A stretch of 14,983 bases of DNA from Candidatus Gastranaerophilales bacterium (GTDB taxonomy: Bacteria > Cyanobacteriota > Vampirovibrionia > Gastranaerophilales > Gastranaerophilaceae): NCBI GenBank assembly GCA_947589525.1, contig CANQAW010000017.1, positions 1-14,983 of the forward strand, written 5' to 3'. The notes below the pieces were generated by a model. That model was not told the DNA's origin. It saw only the letters and a list, made by a program, of their open reading frames with translations, and searched no databases. Below, piece by piece: positions 1 through 6,311 of the stretch (within the stretch, counting starts at the first letter, position 1; each line of letters opens with the position of its first letter). A program made the translations under genes and the position numbers.

Positions 1-1
1 A

Positions 2-775
2 ATAAATCTTCTGCCCATAGAACAGAATGAAAAAATTACTGCAATTGTTCCTGTTTCCGAGTTTAAAGATGATTTGAATTTAATAATGCTTACTAAAAAA
101 GGCTATATTAAAAGAATTTCACTTGATAACTTCACAACAATACGAAGAAACGGACTAATTGCAATAGGTCTGGAAGAAAACGATACTTTAAATTGGGTAA
201 AACTTGCCAAAGGAAATGATGAAATTTTAATCGGAACTTCCTGCGGTATGGCAATCCGCTTCCCGATTGAAGATTTAAGACCTTTGGGAAGAAGCGCTCG
301 GGGAGTAATATCCATGAAGCTTAGAACAAGCGATGAGATAATCGGATGCGACGTTGTTCCAAAAAACTATGATGCCGATTTACTTGTTATAACTTCCGAC
401 GGTTTTGGAAAACGCTCTAAAATTTCTGAATTCAGAACTCAAAACAGAGGCGGATTGGGCTTGATTGCTACTAAATTTAAATCCGCAAGTTCAAGACTTG
501 TTGATTTAAGCATAGTTAAAGAAGATGATGAAATTATGGTAGTAACCGCAAACGGAGTAGTTACAAGAGTCAGCGCTTCCGATATTTCCCGTCAGGGCAG
601 ACCCGCAACGGGAGTTAAAGTTCAAACTTTAGACGGAGATGATACCGTAGTTTCGGTTAATAAAATAATTAACACTGACGAAGAAGATAAAGAAGAACTA
701 ATCAAAGAAGCAAAAGAAGAACTTGCTTCGATTGAACAAGGAAATATTTTCAATTCGGAAAACTCCGAAAAATAG
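2..775 (+). CDS. gyrA: DNA gyrase subunit A, C-terminal part (5' end outside window)
   Basis: The reading frame is open from the first bases of the window, so the gene enters from the left and only about 257 C-terminal codons are present. Seen: successive beta-pinwheel blades, each with the pattern GxxKR/xxR…(D/E)(F/I)…G, for example GYIKRISLDNF, GMAIRFPIEDLRPLGRSARG, GFGKRSKISEF and GVVTRVSASDISRQGRPATG, followed by a strongly acidic tail rich in E, D and K. Family knowledge: this domain wraps DNA so that gyrase can introduce negative supercoils. The blade spelling follows GyrA rather than ParC. A GyrA-box-like QNRGGLG lies in the GYGKR-type blade and is a degenerate form of QRRGGKG. TTG at 74 is not a start; the fold continues upstream. 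The stop is 8 bases before pflA, so the two are probably co-transcribed. Confidence 0.93.
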   Translation: MNLLPIEQNEKITAIVPVSEFKDDLNLIMLTKKGYIKRISLDNFTTIRRNGLIAIGLEENDTLNWVKLAKGNDEILIGTSCGMAIRFPIEDLRPLGRSARGVISMKLRTSDEIIGCDVVPKNYDADLLVITSDGFGKRSKISEFRTQNRGGLGLIATKFKSASSRLVDLSIVKEDDEIMVVTANGVVTRVSASDISRQGRPATGVKVQTLDGDDTVVSVNKIINTDEEDKEELIKEAKEELASIEQGNIFNSENSEK

Positions 776-783
776 AGGTTAAA

Positions 784-1530
784 ATGGTTGAATTACAAGG
801 CAACATTAATTCTATAGAACCCTGCACAACAACAAACGGCCCCGGAACAAGGTTTGCAGTATTTTTTCAGGGTTGTCCCATGAGATGTCAATATTGCTGT
901 GAGCCTAATTGTTGGGATTTTAACGTAAATCAAAAAATGACAAGCGAAGAAATTTTGCAAAAATATGAAAAAGCAAAAGAATTTTTAAAAAACGGCGGTT
1001 TGAGTGCAACAGGCGGAGAGCCGATGGCTCAGCTTCCTTTTTTGATTGATTTATTTAAAAAGTCAAAACAAAAAAATATTCACACGGTTCTTGATACTTC
1101 GGGTATAAATTTTGATAATAATAATTTGTCAAAAATAGAAGAACTCATGAAATACACGGATATTGTCCTGCTTGACATTAAACACATAGAAAACGACAGG
1201 CATATTGCTCTTACGGGACATCCAAACATTAACACTTTAAATTTTGCAAGATATTTATCTCAAAAAAATATTCCCGTTTGGATAAGGCAGGTTGTTATAC
1301 CGGGAATTAATTTCAATAAAGCTAATTTGACCAAACTTGGAGAATTTCTCTCAACTCTTAAAAACATACAGGCATTGGATATTTTACCGCACAATAACGC
1401 AAAAGCTCAGAAGTGGACCGAGCTAAAAAAACAATATCCCTTAAAAGATATTCCTCTGCTCACTCAACAGCAAGCACAAGAAGCAAAAAATTGCGTTTTG
1501 CAGGCTATGAGAAACACCCTTAAGGGCTGA
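784..1530 (+). CDS. pflA: Pyruvate formate-lyase activating enzyme (radical SAM glycyl-radical activase)
   Basis: 248 residues, the usual length for PflA. The radical SAM signature CxxxCxxC is at Cys31/Cys35/Cys38 (GCPMRCQYC), preceded by NGPGTRF and followed by the SAM-binding TGGEP at 76-80 and HTVLDTSG. Family knowledge: the enzyme uses a 4Fe-4S cluster and S-adenosylmethionine to make the glycyl radical on pyruvate formate-lyase, giving anaerobic acetyl-CoA plus formate. Two further cysteines (39 and 43) follow the cluster motif. The start is chosen because GAGGT at 774-779 lies just before ATG and overlaps the gyrA stop. Its substrate enzyme is not in the window, so another glycyl-radical enzyme as target remains possible. 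It converges on clpB with 3 bases between the stops. The palindrome CCCTTAAGGG at 1517-1526 lies inside its end, but I see no normal terminator. Confidence 0.9.
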   Translation: MVELQGNINSIEPCTTTNGPGTRFAVFFQGCPMRCQYCCEPNCWDFNVNQKMTSEEILQKYEKAKEFLKNGGLSATGGEPMAQLPFLIDLFKKSKQKNIHTVLDTSGINFDNNNLSKIEELMKYTDIVLLDIKHIENDRHIALTGHPNINTLNFARYLSQKNIPVWIRQVVIPGINFNKANLTKLGEFLSTLKNIQALDILPHNNAKAQKWTELKKQYPLKDIPLLTQQQAQEAKNCVLQAMRNTLKG

Positions 1531-1533
1531 TTA

Positions 1534-4113
1534 TTATACTAAATCAAACTTAATTTCATCATCTGAAAAATCAATCTTGATTTTATCGGAGTCTTTGAAT
1601 TTGCCCTCTAATAAAAGCTTAGATAGCGGATTTTCAATTAACTGTCTTATTGTTCTTTTTAAGGGGCGTGCGCCATACATAGGGTTATATCCTTGAAGCG
1701 CAAGGTGTTCTTTGGCTTCTTGAGTGATTTCAAGTTCAATTTTTCTGTCTTTTAAAAGTTCTTTTAAATATTGAATTTGAATATCAACAATATGGGATAA
1801 ATTATCTAACGTCAAAGCGTCAAAGAAGATTGTTTCATCAATTCTGTTTAAAAATTCGGGTTTAAAATATTGTCTTAATTTTTGAGTTATTTCTTCTTTT
1901 AACTGCTCTTTGCTGGAATTACCCATCATTCCTTTTAAGGCGTTATCAAGAATGATATCGGAGCCGATATTAGAAGTTAGAATTATAATCGTATTTTTAA
2001 AATCGACTGTTTTACCTTTAGAATCCGTTAATCTGCCGTCATCAAAAATTTGAAGCATTATATTAAACACATCAGGATGTGCTTTTTCAATTTCGTCAAA
2101 AAGTATAACGCTGTAGGGTTTTTTGCGAACAGCTTCGGTTAACTGTCCGCCTTCGTCATATCCGACATATCCGGGGGGTGCACCTATTAATCTTGCCGTT
2201 GAATATTTTTCGCCGTATTCTGACATATCAATTCTAATTAAACTGTCTTTATCTAAAAACATAAATTTAGCCAAAGCTTTGGCAAGCTCCGTTTTTCCGA
2301 CCCCTGTCGGCCCTAAGAATAAAAAAGTTCCGATTGGTCTTTTAGGGTCAGACAGTCCGCTTCTTGCACGTCTTATGGAATCTGAAACGACTTCAACAGC
2401 TTCATTTTGCCCGATTACTTCTTTATGCAGGGCATCTTCCATTGAAAGAAGCTTTTGGCTTTCTTCTTCAACAAGCTTTGTAACGGGAACACCCGTCCAC
2501 TTGGAGATGATTTGTGCTATATCGTTTTCATCTATTTCTTCTTTTAAAAGAGTGTTTTTGTGTTCTTGATTTTTACAATCTTTTAGCTGTTGTTCAAGTT
2601 CGGGCAGTTTTCCGTATTGTAATTGCGCAGCAAGTTCAAGGTTGTATTCTCTTTGAGCTTGTTCAATTTTGTGTTTAACTTCTTCAATTTCGCTTTTAAT
2701 TTCGACTTCGCCTTTAATTGAAGATTTTTCTTTTTCCCATTGTTCTTTTAAAACGCTTGATTTTGCTTCAATTTCATCAAGCATATTTTGAACTTTTTTG
2801 ATTTTTTCTTCATCGTTATCATCTTTCAGGGATTGAAGTTCGATTTTTAATTGAAGTTTTTGTCTTTCCAATTTATCTAATTCTTCAGGCATTGAATCAA
2901 TTTCAATTCTGACGGCTGAAGATGCTTCATCCACTAAATCAATTGCTTTATCGGGCAGAAATCTGTCTGTTATATATCTGTCGGATAATTTAGCGGCGGC
3001 AACAAGGGCGGAATCTTTAATTCTTATTCCGTGGTGTACTTCATATTTATCTTTTAAACCTCTTAAAATCGAAATTGTATCCTCAACTGTCGGTTCTTCA
3101 ACTAAAATAGGTTGAAATCTTCTCTCAAGAGCGGGGTCTTTTTCTATATATTTTCTATATTCATTTATCGTTGTAGCGCCTAAAGTCCTTATAGCACCTC
3201 GAGCAAGCATAGGTTTTAAAAGATTTCCGGCATCTCCCGTTCCCTCTTGACCGCCTGCACCTATTATTGTGTGGATTTCATCAATAAACATTATTATTTG
3301 ACCGTCGGATTTTTCGACTTCTTTTAAAACTTTTTTTAATCTTTCCTCAAATTCTCCTCTATATTTCGCTCCTGCAATTAAAGCGCCCATATCTAGAGAA
3401 ATTAAAGTAGTATTTTTAAGGCTTTCGGGGACATCTCCTCGAATTATTCTTTGGGCAAGCCCCTCAACGATTGCAGTTTTACCAACCCCCGCTTCACCGA
3501 TTAAACAGGGGTTATTTTTTGTTCTTCGATTTAATACCTGTATTATTCTTCTTATTTCTTCATCTCTTCCTATAACGGGGTCAAGCTTGCCTTCACGGGC
3601 AAGCGCCGTTAAGTCGTTTGAGAATTTTTCTATTATTTTATAATCTTCATCTGCGTTTTTAGTATCCACTTTTTTGTCACCTCTGATTTTTTTCATAGCG
3701 TTAAGGATTTTTTCTTCGTTTATTTGATATTTTTCAATAATTCTTTTTATATCGCTATCTTCAAGTTCGGTCATTGCAAGTAAAATATGCTCTAAAGATA
3801 CAAATTTATCTTTAAGGGTTTGAGCTTTTTTATTTGCTTTTTCAAATAAAACCAAACAATTTTTTGAAAAGAAGATTTTATCGTTAATTTCTGAGGTCTT
3901 TGCAAGATTATTAACGATATTTTGAACATCCGAGATAAAAAGATTAGAATTTAACTTTAACTCTTGAAATAAAAAATTAACCGAGTCAATATTAGTTTTT
4001 GCCATTGCAAAAAGTATATGAGAGGGCTCTATTAAAGTATTATGGTTTTCAAGCGCAAAATTTTGCGCTTCATAAATTAGTTGCTGAGTTGAATTTGTAA
4101 AATTATCGAACAT
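1534..4113 (-). CDS. clpB: ATP-dependent chaperone ClpB (protein disaggregase)
   Basis: 859 residues, full length for ClpB. Domains in order: Clp N-domain with two repeats (about 1-145); first AAA+ domain with Walker A GEAGVGKT 206-213, pore loop KYRGE 250-254, Walker B FIDE 276-279 and arginine fingers R331/R332; a coiled-coil middle domain (about 405-525), which separates ClpB from ClpA and ClpC; second AAA+ domain with Walker A GPTGVGKT 601-608, pore loop GYVGYDEGG 648-656, Walker B LFDE 671-674, arginine finger R757 and sensor-2 GARPLKR 814-820. Family knowledge: the hexamer pulls polypeptides out of aggregates with DnaK, in the cytoplasm. The SD (AAGGA, 4121-4125 as read on the minus strand) lies 7 bases before ATG but is inside a hairpin, described separately. 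An XRE regulator lies upstream on the same strand and an Hsp20 gene lies close by. Confidence 0.97.
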   Translation of the reverse strand: MFDNFTNSTQQLIYEAQNFALENHNTLIEPSHILFAMAKTNIDSVNFLFQELKLNSNLFISDVQNIVNNLAKTSEINDKIFFSKNCLVLFEKANKKAQTLKDKFVSLEHILLAMTELEDSDIKRIIEKYQINEEKILNAMKKIRGDKKVDTKNADEDYKIIEKFSNDLTALAREGKLDPVIGRDEEIRRIIQVLNRRTKNNPCLIGEAGVGKTAIVEGLAQRIIRGDVPESLKNTTLISLDMGALIAGAKYRGEFEERLKKVLKEVEKSDGQIIMFIDEIHTIIGAGGQEGTGDAGNLLKPMLARGAIRTLGATTINEYRKYIEKDPALERRFQPILVEEPTVEDTISILRGLKDKYEVHHGIRIKDSALVAAAKLSDRYITDRFLPDKAIDLVDEASSAVRIEIDSMPEELDKLERQKLQLKIELQSLKDDNDEEKIKKVQNMLDEIEAKSSVLKEQWEKEKSSIKGEVEIKSEIEEVKHKIEQAQREYNLELAAQLQYGKLPELEQQLKDCKNQEHKNTLLKEEIDENDIAQIISKWTGVPVTKLVEEESQKLLSMEDALHKEVIGQNEAVEVVSDSIRRARSGLSDPKRPIGTFLFLGPTGVGKTELAKALAKFMFLDKDSLIRIDMSEYGEKYSTARLIGAPPGYVGYDEGGQLTEAVRKKPYSVILFDEIEKAHPDVFNIMLQIFDDGRLTDSKGKTVDFKNTIIILTSNIGSDIILDNALKGMMGNSSKEQLKEEITQKLRQYFKPEFLNRIDETIFFDALTLDNLSHIVDIQIQYLKELLKDRKIELEITQEAKEHLALQGYNPMYGARPLKRTIRQLIENPLSKLLLEGKFKDSDKIKIDFSDDEIKFDLV

Positions 4114-4118
4114 ATTTT

Positions 4119-4147
4119 AATCCTTATATTTTTATTTTATAAGGATT
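4119..4147 (-). promoter_or_regulatory. Hairpin sequestering the clpB ribosome-binding site (candidate RNA thermometer)
   Basis: In the clpB leader, AATCCTTATA (4147-4138 on the minus strand) is perfectly complementary to TATAAGGATT (4128-4119), with a 9-base A-rich loop. The 3' arm contains the only Shine-Dalgarno sequence (AAGGA), 7 bases from ATG, so the folded RNA would hide it. The stem is almost all A-U with two G-C pairs, which suits melting on warming. It does not match the fourU or ROSE consensus. Alternative: a DNA operator, since 10-bp arms with a 9-bp spacer resemble the geometry (not the sequence) of CIRCE. The poly-T on the plus side looks terminator-like, but no plus-strand gene runs into it. 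Confidence 0.55.
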
Positions 4148-4156
4148 TTTTTCAAA

Positions 4157-4176
4157 ACTTCCAAAAATTAATTATG
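4157..4176 (-). promoter_or_regulatory. Probable clpB promoter -10 and initially transcribed motif
   Basis: On the minus strand CATAAT (4176-4171, 5 of 6 to the -10 consensus) is followed by TAATTTTTGGAAGT. The same 14-base motif with one change (TAATTGTTGGAAGT) follows the hsp20 -10 box. If the -10 is right, transcription starts at about 4164, on the first T of TTGGAAGT. That leaves a leader of about 50 bases carrying the whole SD hairpin. No convincing -35 is visible (TTATAA at 16 bases spacing is weak), which would suit an alternative sigma factor or an activator. Confidence 0.35.
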
Positions 4177-4218
4177 TTTTAATAATTTTATTTTATAACT
4201 AATTTTTTATTGATATTA

Positions 4219-4452
4219 TTATTTACTATTTTCATTTTCCTCAAAATCGAAAAATTCCGATAATGTTATTTCAAGAGCATCGGTTATTTTTTTTAATTTG
4301 GATAAAACTATATCATTTTGCGCAGTTTCAAGATTGCCGATAGTCGAGCGGGCAATATTGGAGAGAGCAGATAAATCATCTTGGGTATAATTTTTTGATT
4401 TTCTTAATTTTTTTATTCTTTTCGCTATTTTTCTTAACAATTCCTTGTCCAT
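4219..4452 (-). CDS. Small XRE-family helix-turn-helix transcriptional regulator
   Basis: 77 residues. An HTH_3/Cro-C1 domain covers about 7-63: a basic helix KELLRKIAKRIKKLRKSK, then YTQDDLSALSNIARSTIGNLE as the DNA-reading helix-turn-helix, and a following LSKLKKITDALEITLSEFF typical of the family; the tail is acidic. The frame can be opened 47 codons further upstream, but that extension is a run of F, I, V and S with no SD and runs into the divergent gene, so ATG at 4452 is preferred. There is no clear SD. A GACAAT box sits exactly 6 bases before ATG with TTGTTA 17 bases further up, so its mRNA could be leaderless. It lies upstream of clpB on the same strand (105-base gap) and 63 bases from a divergent small ORF. 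Such regulators usually control themselves and the divergent neighbour; a role in heat response is inference only. Confidence 0.85.
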   Translation of the reverse strand: MDKELLRKIAKRIKKLRKSKNYTQDDLSALSNIARSTIGNLETAQNDIVLSKLKKITDALEITLSEFFDFEENENSK

Positions 4453-4503
4453 TTTTTTATTGTCCGCTATAATGACAAATATAACAATCCGTACCACGGA
4501 CAA
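4445..4503. promoter_or_regulatory. Divergent promoter/operator region between the XRE regulator and the basic small ORF
   Basis: A plus-strand promoter is visible: TTGTCC (4445-4450), 17 bases, TATAAT (4468-4473), placing the start near 4480 and giving a leader with AAGGAGG before the ATG at 4516. Dyads that could bind the regulator overlap it: TTGTCCG (4460-4466) with CGGACAA (4497-4503), 30 bases apart, and TCCGT-ACC-ACGGA (4488-4500). The hexamer TTGTCC/GGACAA occurs three times (4445, 4460, 4498). Binding by the adjacent XRE protein is inferred. Confidence 0.45.
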
Positions 4504-4515
4504 AAAGGAGGAAAT

Positions 4516-4797
4516 ATGAACGAAAAACCTAAAAACCAATATTCTAAAAATCAAAGCCCTAAAAAAATAAAAACTCGAAAAACTAAGTTCCAAAAGCCAA
4601 AGCCCAAAAAAATAAATCAGCTTTTAAAACTCTACAAAAATTTCAAAACTCTCTATAATCTGACTAAAATCGAACAAGAAGCCCTTGATTTATGTATTGA
4701 TTACGAGATAGATTCAAATCATATAACTTCTTTGCTGGATTTAATCCTTGCGAAATTTAAAGTGCATTTGTGCGAGTTTGAAACAATAATAAAATGA
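4516..4797 (+). CDS. Small basic protein of unknown function
   Basis: 93 residues; I do not recognise a family. Start is well supported by AAGGAGG ending 5 bases before ATG and by a TATAAT promoter upstream. The first 40 residues are a disordered, highly basic stretch rich in K, N, P and Q (PKKIKTRKTKFQKPKPKK). The remainder looks helical and more acidic (TKIEQEALDLCIDYEIDSN, then TSLLDLILAKFKVHLCEFETIIK). There is no signal peptide or membrane segment. The basic head could bind nucleic acid or a membrane surface, but nothing shows which. It is divergent from the XRE regulator, which may control it, and ends in a strong bidirectional terminator shared with hsp20. The AT-rich, Lys-heavy head alone could arise by drift, but the SD, promoter and terminator argue that it is expressed. 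Confidence 0.7.
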   Translation: MNEKPKNQYSKNQSPKKIKTRKTKFQKPKPKKINQLLKLYKNFKTLYNLTKIEQEALDLCIDYEIDSNHITSLLDLILAKFKVHLCEFETIIK

Positions 4798-4817
4798 CTC
4801 CGCCATTTAGGCGGAGT
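4797..4817. terminator. Bidirectional terminator between the small basic ORF and hsp20
   Basis: ACTCCGCC (4797-4804), loop ATTTA, GGCGGAGT (4810-4817): an 8-bp GC-rich stem standing out in AT-rich DNA. It is followed by TTGATTAATT on plus and by CATTTTATT on minus. It overlaps the last base of the plus-strand stop codon and lies 8 bases beyond the hsp20 stop, so it can serve both converging genes. The T-tracts are broken, so strength is uncertain. Confidence 0.75.
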
Positions 4818-4825
4818 TTGATTAA

Positions 4826-5278
4826 TTATTTAACTATTAATTTTTTTGTTTGCTCTTTTTCTTTGTGCATTTTGGGAGTTGTAATTTTTAAAACACCGTT
4901 ATCAAGCGTTGCTTGCGATTTATCAATATCAATTTCTTCAGGCAGTTGAACAATTCTTGAAAATTCTCCGTAAGAAAATTCGCAGTGTCTGTAGTTTTTA
5001 TCTTCTTCTTCGGTTTCATCAATTTTTTTAGCTTTGATACTTAAATAATCTTTTTCAATATCAATATCTAAGTCTTCTTTTTTAACGCCCGGAAGTTCTG
5101 CTTTGATAATAAATTCTTTTCCCTTGTCTAATAATTCAACAGGCATTGAAAGTTTGCCGGCATCTTCAAAATAAGCGTTTGGGAAATAAGCATCAAAATG
5201 CCTGTTTAACAAAGAGCTAATTTCGTCATTAACGGTTCTGATGAAATTATCAGGTGTTTTTCTAACTAAAAATTTCAT
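4826..5278 (-). CDS. Small heat-shock protein, Hsp20/alpha-crystallin family
   Basis: 150 residues, typical for bacterial class-A small Hsps. A variable N-terminal arm (1-44) precedes the alpha-crystallin domain (about 45-137) with the hallmarks FIIKAELPGVKKEDLDIDI (ELPG at 61-64), an acidic loop around 88-95 and the signature NGVLKITTPK at 127-136. The C-terminal tail has KKLIVK, close to the I-x-I/V motif that links dimers into larger oligomers. Family knowledge: an ATP-independent holdase that keeps unfolding proteins soluble for refolding by the DnaK/ClpB systems. ATG is set by AAAGGAG 6 bases upstream, and that SD lies in the loop of a small hairpin. Its leader shares a 14-base motif with clpB, pointing to common control. 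Confidence 0.95.
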   Translation of the reverse strand: MKFLVRKTPDNFIRTVNDEISSLLNRHFDAYFPNAYFEDAGKLSMPVELLDKGKEFIIKAELPGVKKEDLDIDIEKDYLSIKAKKIDETEEEDKNYRHCEFSYGEFSRIVQLPEEIDIDKSQATLDNGVLKITTPKMHKEKEQTKKLIVK

Positions 5279-5298
5279 AATTTGCTCCTTTCAAATTA
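5278..5298 (-). promoter_or_regulatory. hsp20 start-site hairpin with the SD in the loop
   Basis: Minus-strand TAATTTG (5298-5292) pairs perfectly with CAAATTA (5284-5278), leaving exactly AAAGGAG as a 7-base loop. The last A of the stem is the A of the ATG. The SD stays exposed while the start codon edge is paired. The stem is almost all A-U and weak, so it may be chance in AT-rich DNA, but it could tune initiation with temperature. Confidence 0.3.
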
Positions 5299-5304
5299 AT
5301 TATT

Positions 5305-5325
5305 ACTTCCAACAATTACGTTATA
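5305..5325 (-). promoter_or_regulatory. Probable hsp20 promoter -10 and shared leader motif
   Basis: Minus-strand TATAAC (5325-5320, 5 of 6 to consensus) is followed by G and TAATTGTTGGAAGT. Predicted start is about 5313, one base before TTGGAAGT, the same position within one base as in clpB. TTCAAC (18-base spacing) is a poor -35. Confidence 0.35.
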
Positions 5326-5387
5326 ACTCCTTTTTTAATAACTGTTGAAAATTTTAATTATTATTTAATAATTTGAAGGAAAATAAA

Positions 5388-6089
5388 CTAATCGCTCAAC
5401 ATATCAAGAATTTGCATGAAAAGATTAATTATATCAAGATATATATTAACGGAAAAACTTAATGCCGTATTCCAGTTGTTTAATTTTGCAATATTTTTAG
5501 CTTTCGCCAGATTATTAAAATCGTATAACAAATAACCGATAAAAATCAAAATACCAAAAAATGCAATTACTTTTCTGTGAAATCCGCTGATTTTTACAAA
5601 TAATCGAAATATGGATATTACAATTAAACCTATAAGAGCGAAAAATAAAAATTTACCCAGAAAAGAAAAATCAATCCCGCTGTACATGCCCGTTAAAGAA
5701 GTTAAAAGCACCGCAAGAGCGGTAATTGAAGTAACTATAATTCCTATATTTTCATCAATATTAAGTAAAAGAACCCCGAGTGTAATTCCATCCGTAAAAG
5801 TAAATAAAGACATTAAGAAGAAATTTAGGGGCGCAATATCATGACAAATCATTAAAATAATAAAAGCAATAATATTAACAGCAAGTGCAAACCAAAAAAT
5901 TTTAACAAGCAAATCGGGTTTTACTATTAAATCAAGCTGTCCCGCTTCGTTAGTTATGGCTTTTACGTATGACGCTCCTTTTTCAAGTGCGCACTTAAAA
6001 TATCTTATAACCCCCCATGCACCTATAATACAAAAGCCTAAAGATATTGCCAAAATAAATAGTGTTTTTGAAAGTAAAGTTCCAAACAT
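5388..6089 (-). CDS. Bax inhibitor-1 / YccA-like family membrane protein (TMBIM superfamily)
   Basis: 233 residues, nearly all membrane: hydrophobic segments near 8-26, 62-82, 88-108, 114-135, 146-165, 173-190 and 212-230, giving the seven-helix BI-1 plan. Family hallmarks seen are the FTFTDGITLG stretch at 96-105, YDFNNL at 189-194 and the closing NIYLDIINLF at 215-224. Family knowledge: bacterial members such as YetJ are pH-gated calcium-leak channels with a pair of aspartates. Asp190 and Asp219 fall where that pair is expected (inference). E. coli YccA modulates the FtsH membrane protease. The frame also opens from TTG 24 bases upstream, but ATG at 6089 has AGAGGT 8 bases before it and is chosen. 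It lies downstream of the tRNA on the same strand; no strong terminator follows its stop. Confidence 0.85.
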   Translation of the reverse strand: MFGTLLSKTLFILAISLGFCIIGAWGVIRYFKCALEKGASYVKAITNEAGQLDLIVKPDLLVKIFWFALAVNIIAFIILMICHDIAPLNFFLMSLFTFTDGITLGVLLLNIDENIGIIVTSITALAVLLTSLTGMYSGIDFSFLGKFLFFALIGLIVISIFRLFVKISGFHRKVIAFFGILIFIGYLLYDFNNLAKAKNIAKLNNWNTALSFSVNIYLDIINLFMQILDMLSD

Positions 6090-6172
6090 AATTTCATACC
6101 TCTTATAATCCAAGATTTTAACACTTTTAAATTTTGTTTAAAACATATAAACACATTATTTGTAAAACAAAC

Positions 6173-6245
6173 TGCCGATGAGGGGAGTCGAACCCCTGAC
6201 CTATCGATTACGAATCGATTGCTCTGCCATCTGAGCTACATCGGC
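6173..6245 (-). tRNA. tRNA-Thr, anticodon CGU
   Basis: A full cloverleaf is read on the minus strand: acceptor stem GCCGATG/CATCGGC (7 perfect pairs), D-arm GCTC…GAGC, anticodon stem around the 7-base loop TTCGTAA with anticodon CGT at 34-36 (reads ACG, threonine), and T-arm AGGGG-TTCGACT-CCCCT, then discriminator A. Length is 73 and CCA is not encoded. It sits only 6 bases past the T-tract of the HU terminator, so its own promoter is unclear. Confidence 0.97.
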
Positions 6246-6250
6246 ATTTG

Positions 6251-6280
6251 TAAAAAATAGGGATAATATTATATTATCCC
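6251..6280 (-). terminator. Intrinsic terminator of the HU gene
   Basis: On the minus strand GGGATAAT, loop ATAAT, ATTATCCC (8 perfect pairs, 6280-6260) is followed by TATTTTTT. It is 31 bases past the HU stop. The stem also contains TATAAT on the minus strand, which might double as the -10 of the tRNA gene just downstream, but no matching -35 was found. Confidence 0.8.
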
Positions 6281-6311
6281 CAAAATATATTTAATTCAAA
6301 AAAAGTCAAAG

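Noticed and set aside
1517..1526. Perfect palindrome CCCTTAAGGG at the end of pflA as terminator
   Set aside because: It has no loop and no T-run, and it codes for part of the protein end.
2123..2569. 148-codon plus-strand frame within clpB
   Set aside because: Antisense to conserved ClpB coding sequence, no SD, no family likeness.
4119..4152. Plus-strand intrinsic terminator (hairpin plus seven T) near clpB
   Set aside because: No plus-strand gene reads into it; the stem is AT-rich. Its position over the clpB SD explains it better.
4453..4593. 47-codon upstream extension of the XRE regulator, hydrophobic and suggestive of a membrane anchor
   Set aside because: No SD at that start, it overlaps the well-supported divergent ORF and its promoter, and the composition is what antisense of Lys-rich codons gives.
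6173..6255. tRNA with flanking repeat as an integration attachment site
   Set aside because: The repeat does not copy the tRNA 3' end and no integrase or foreign genes are nearby.
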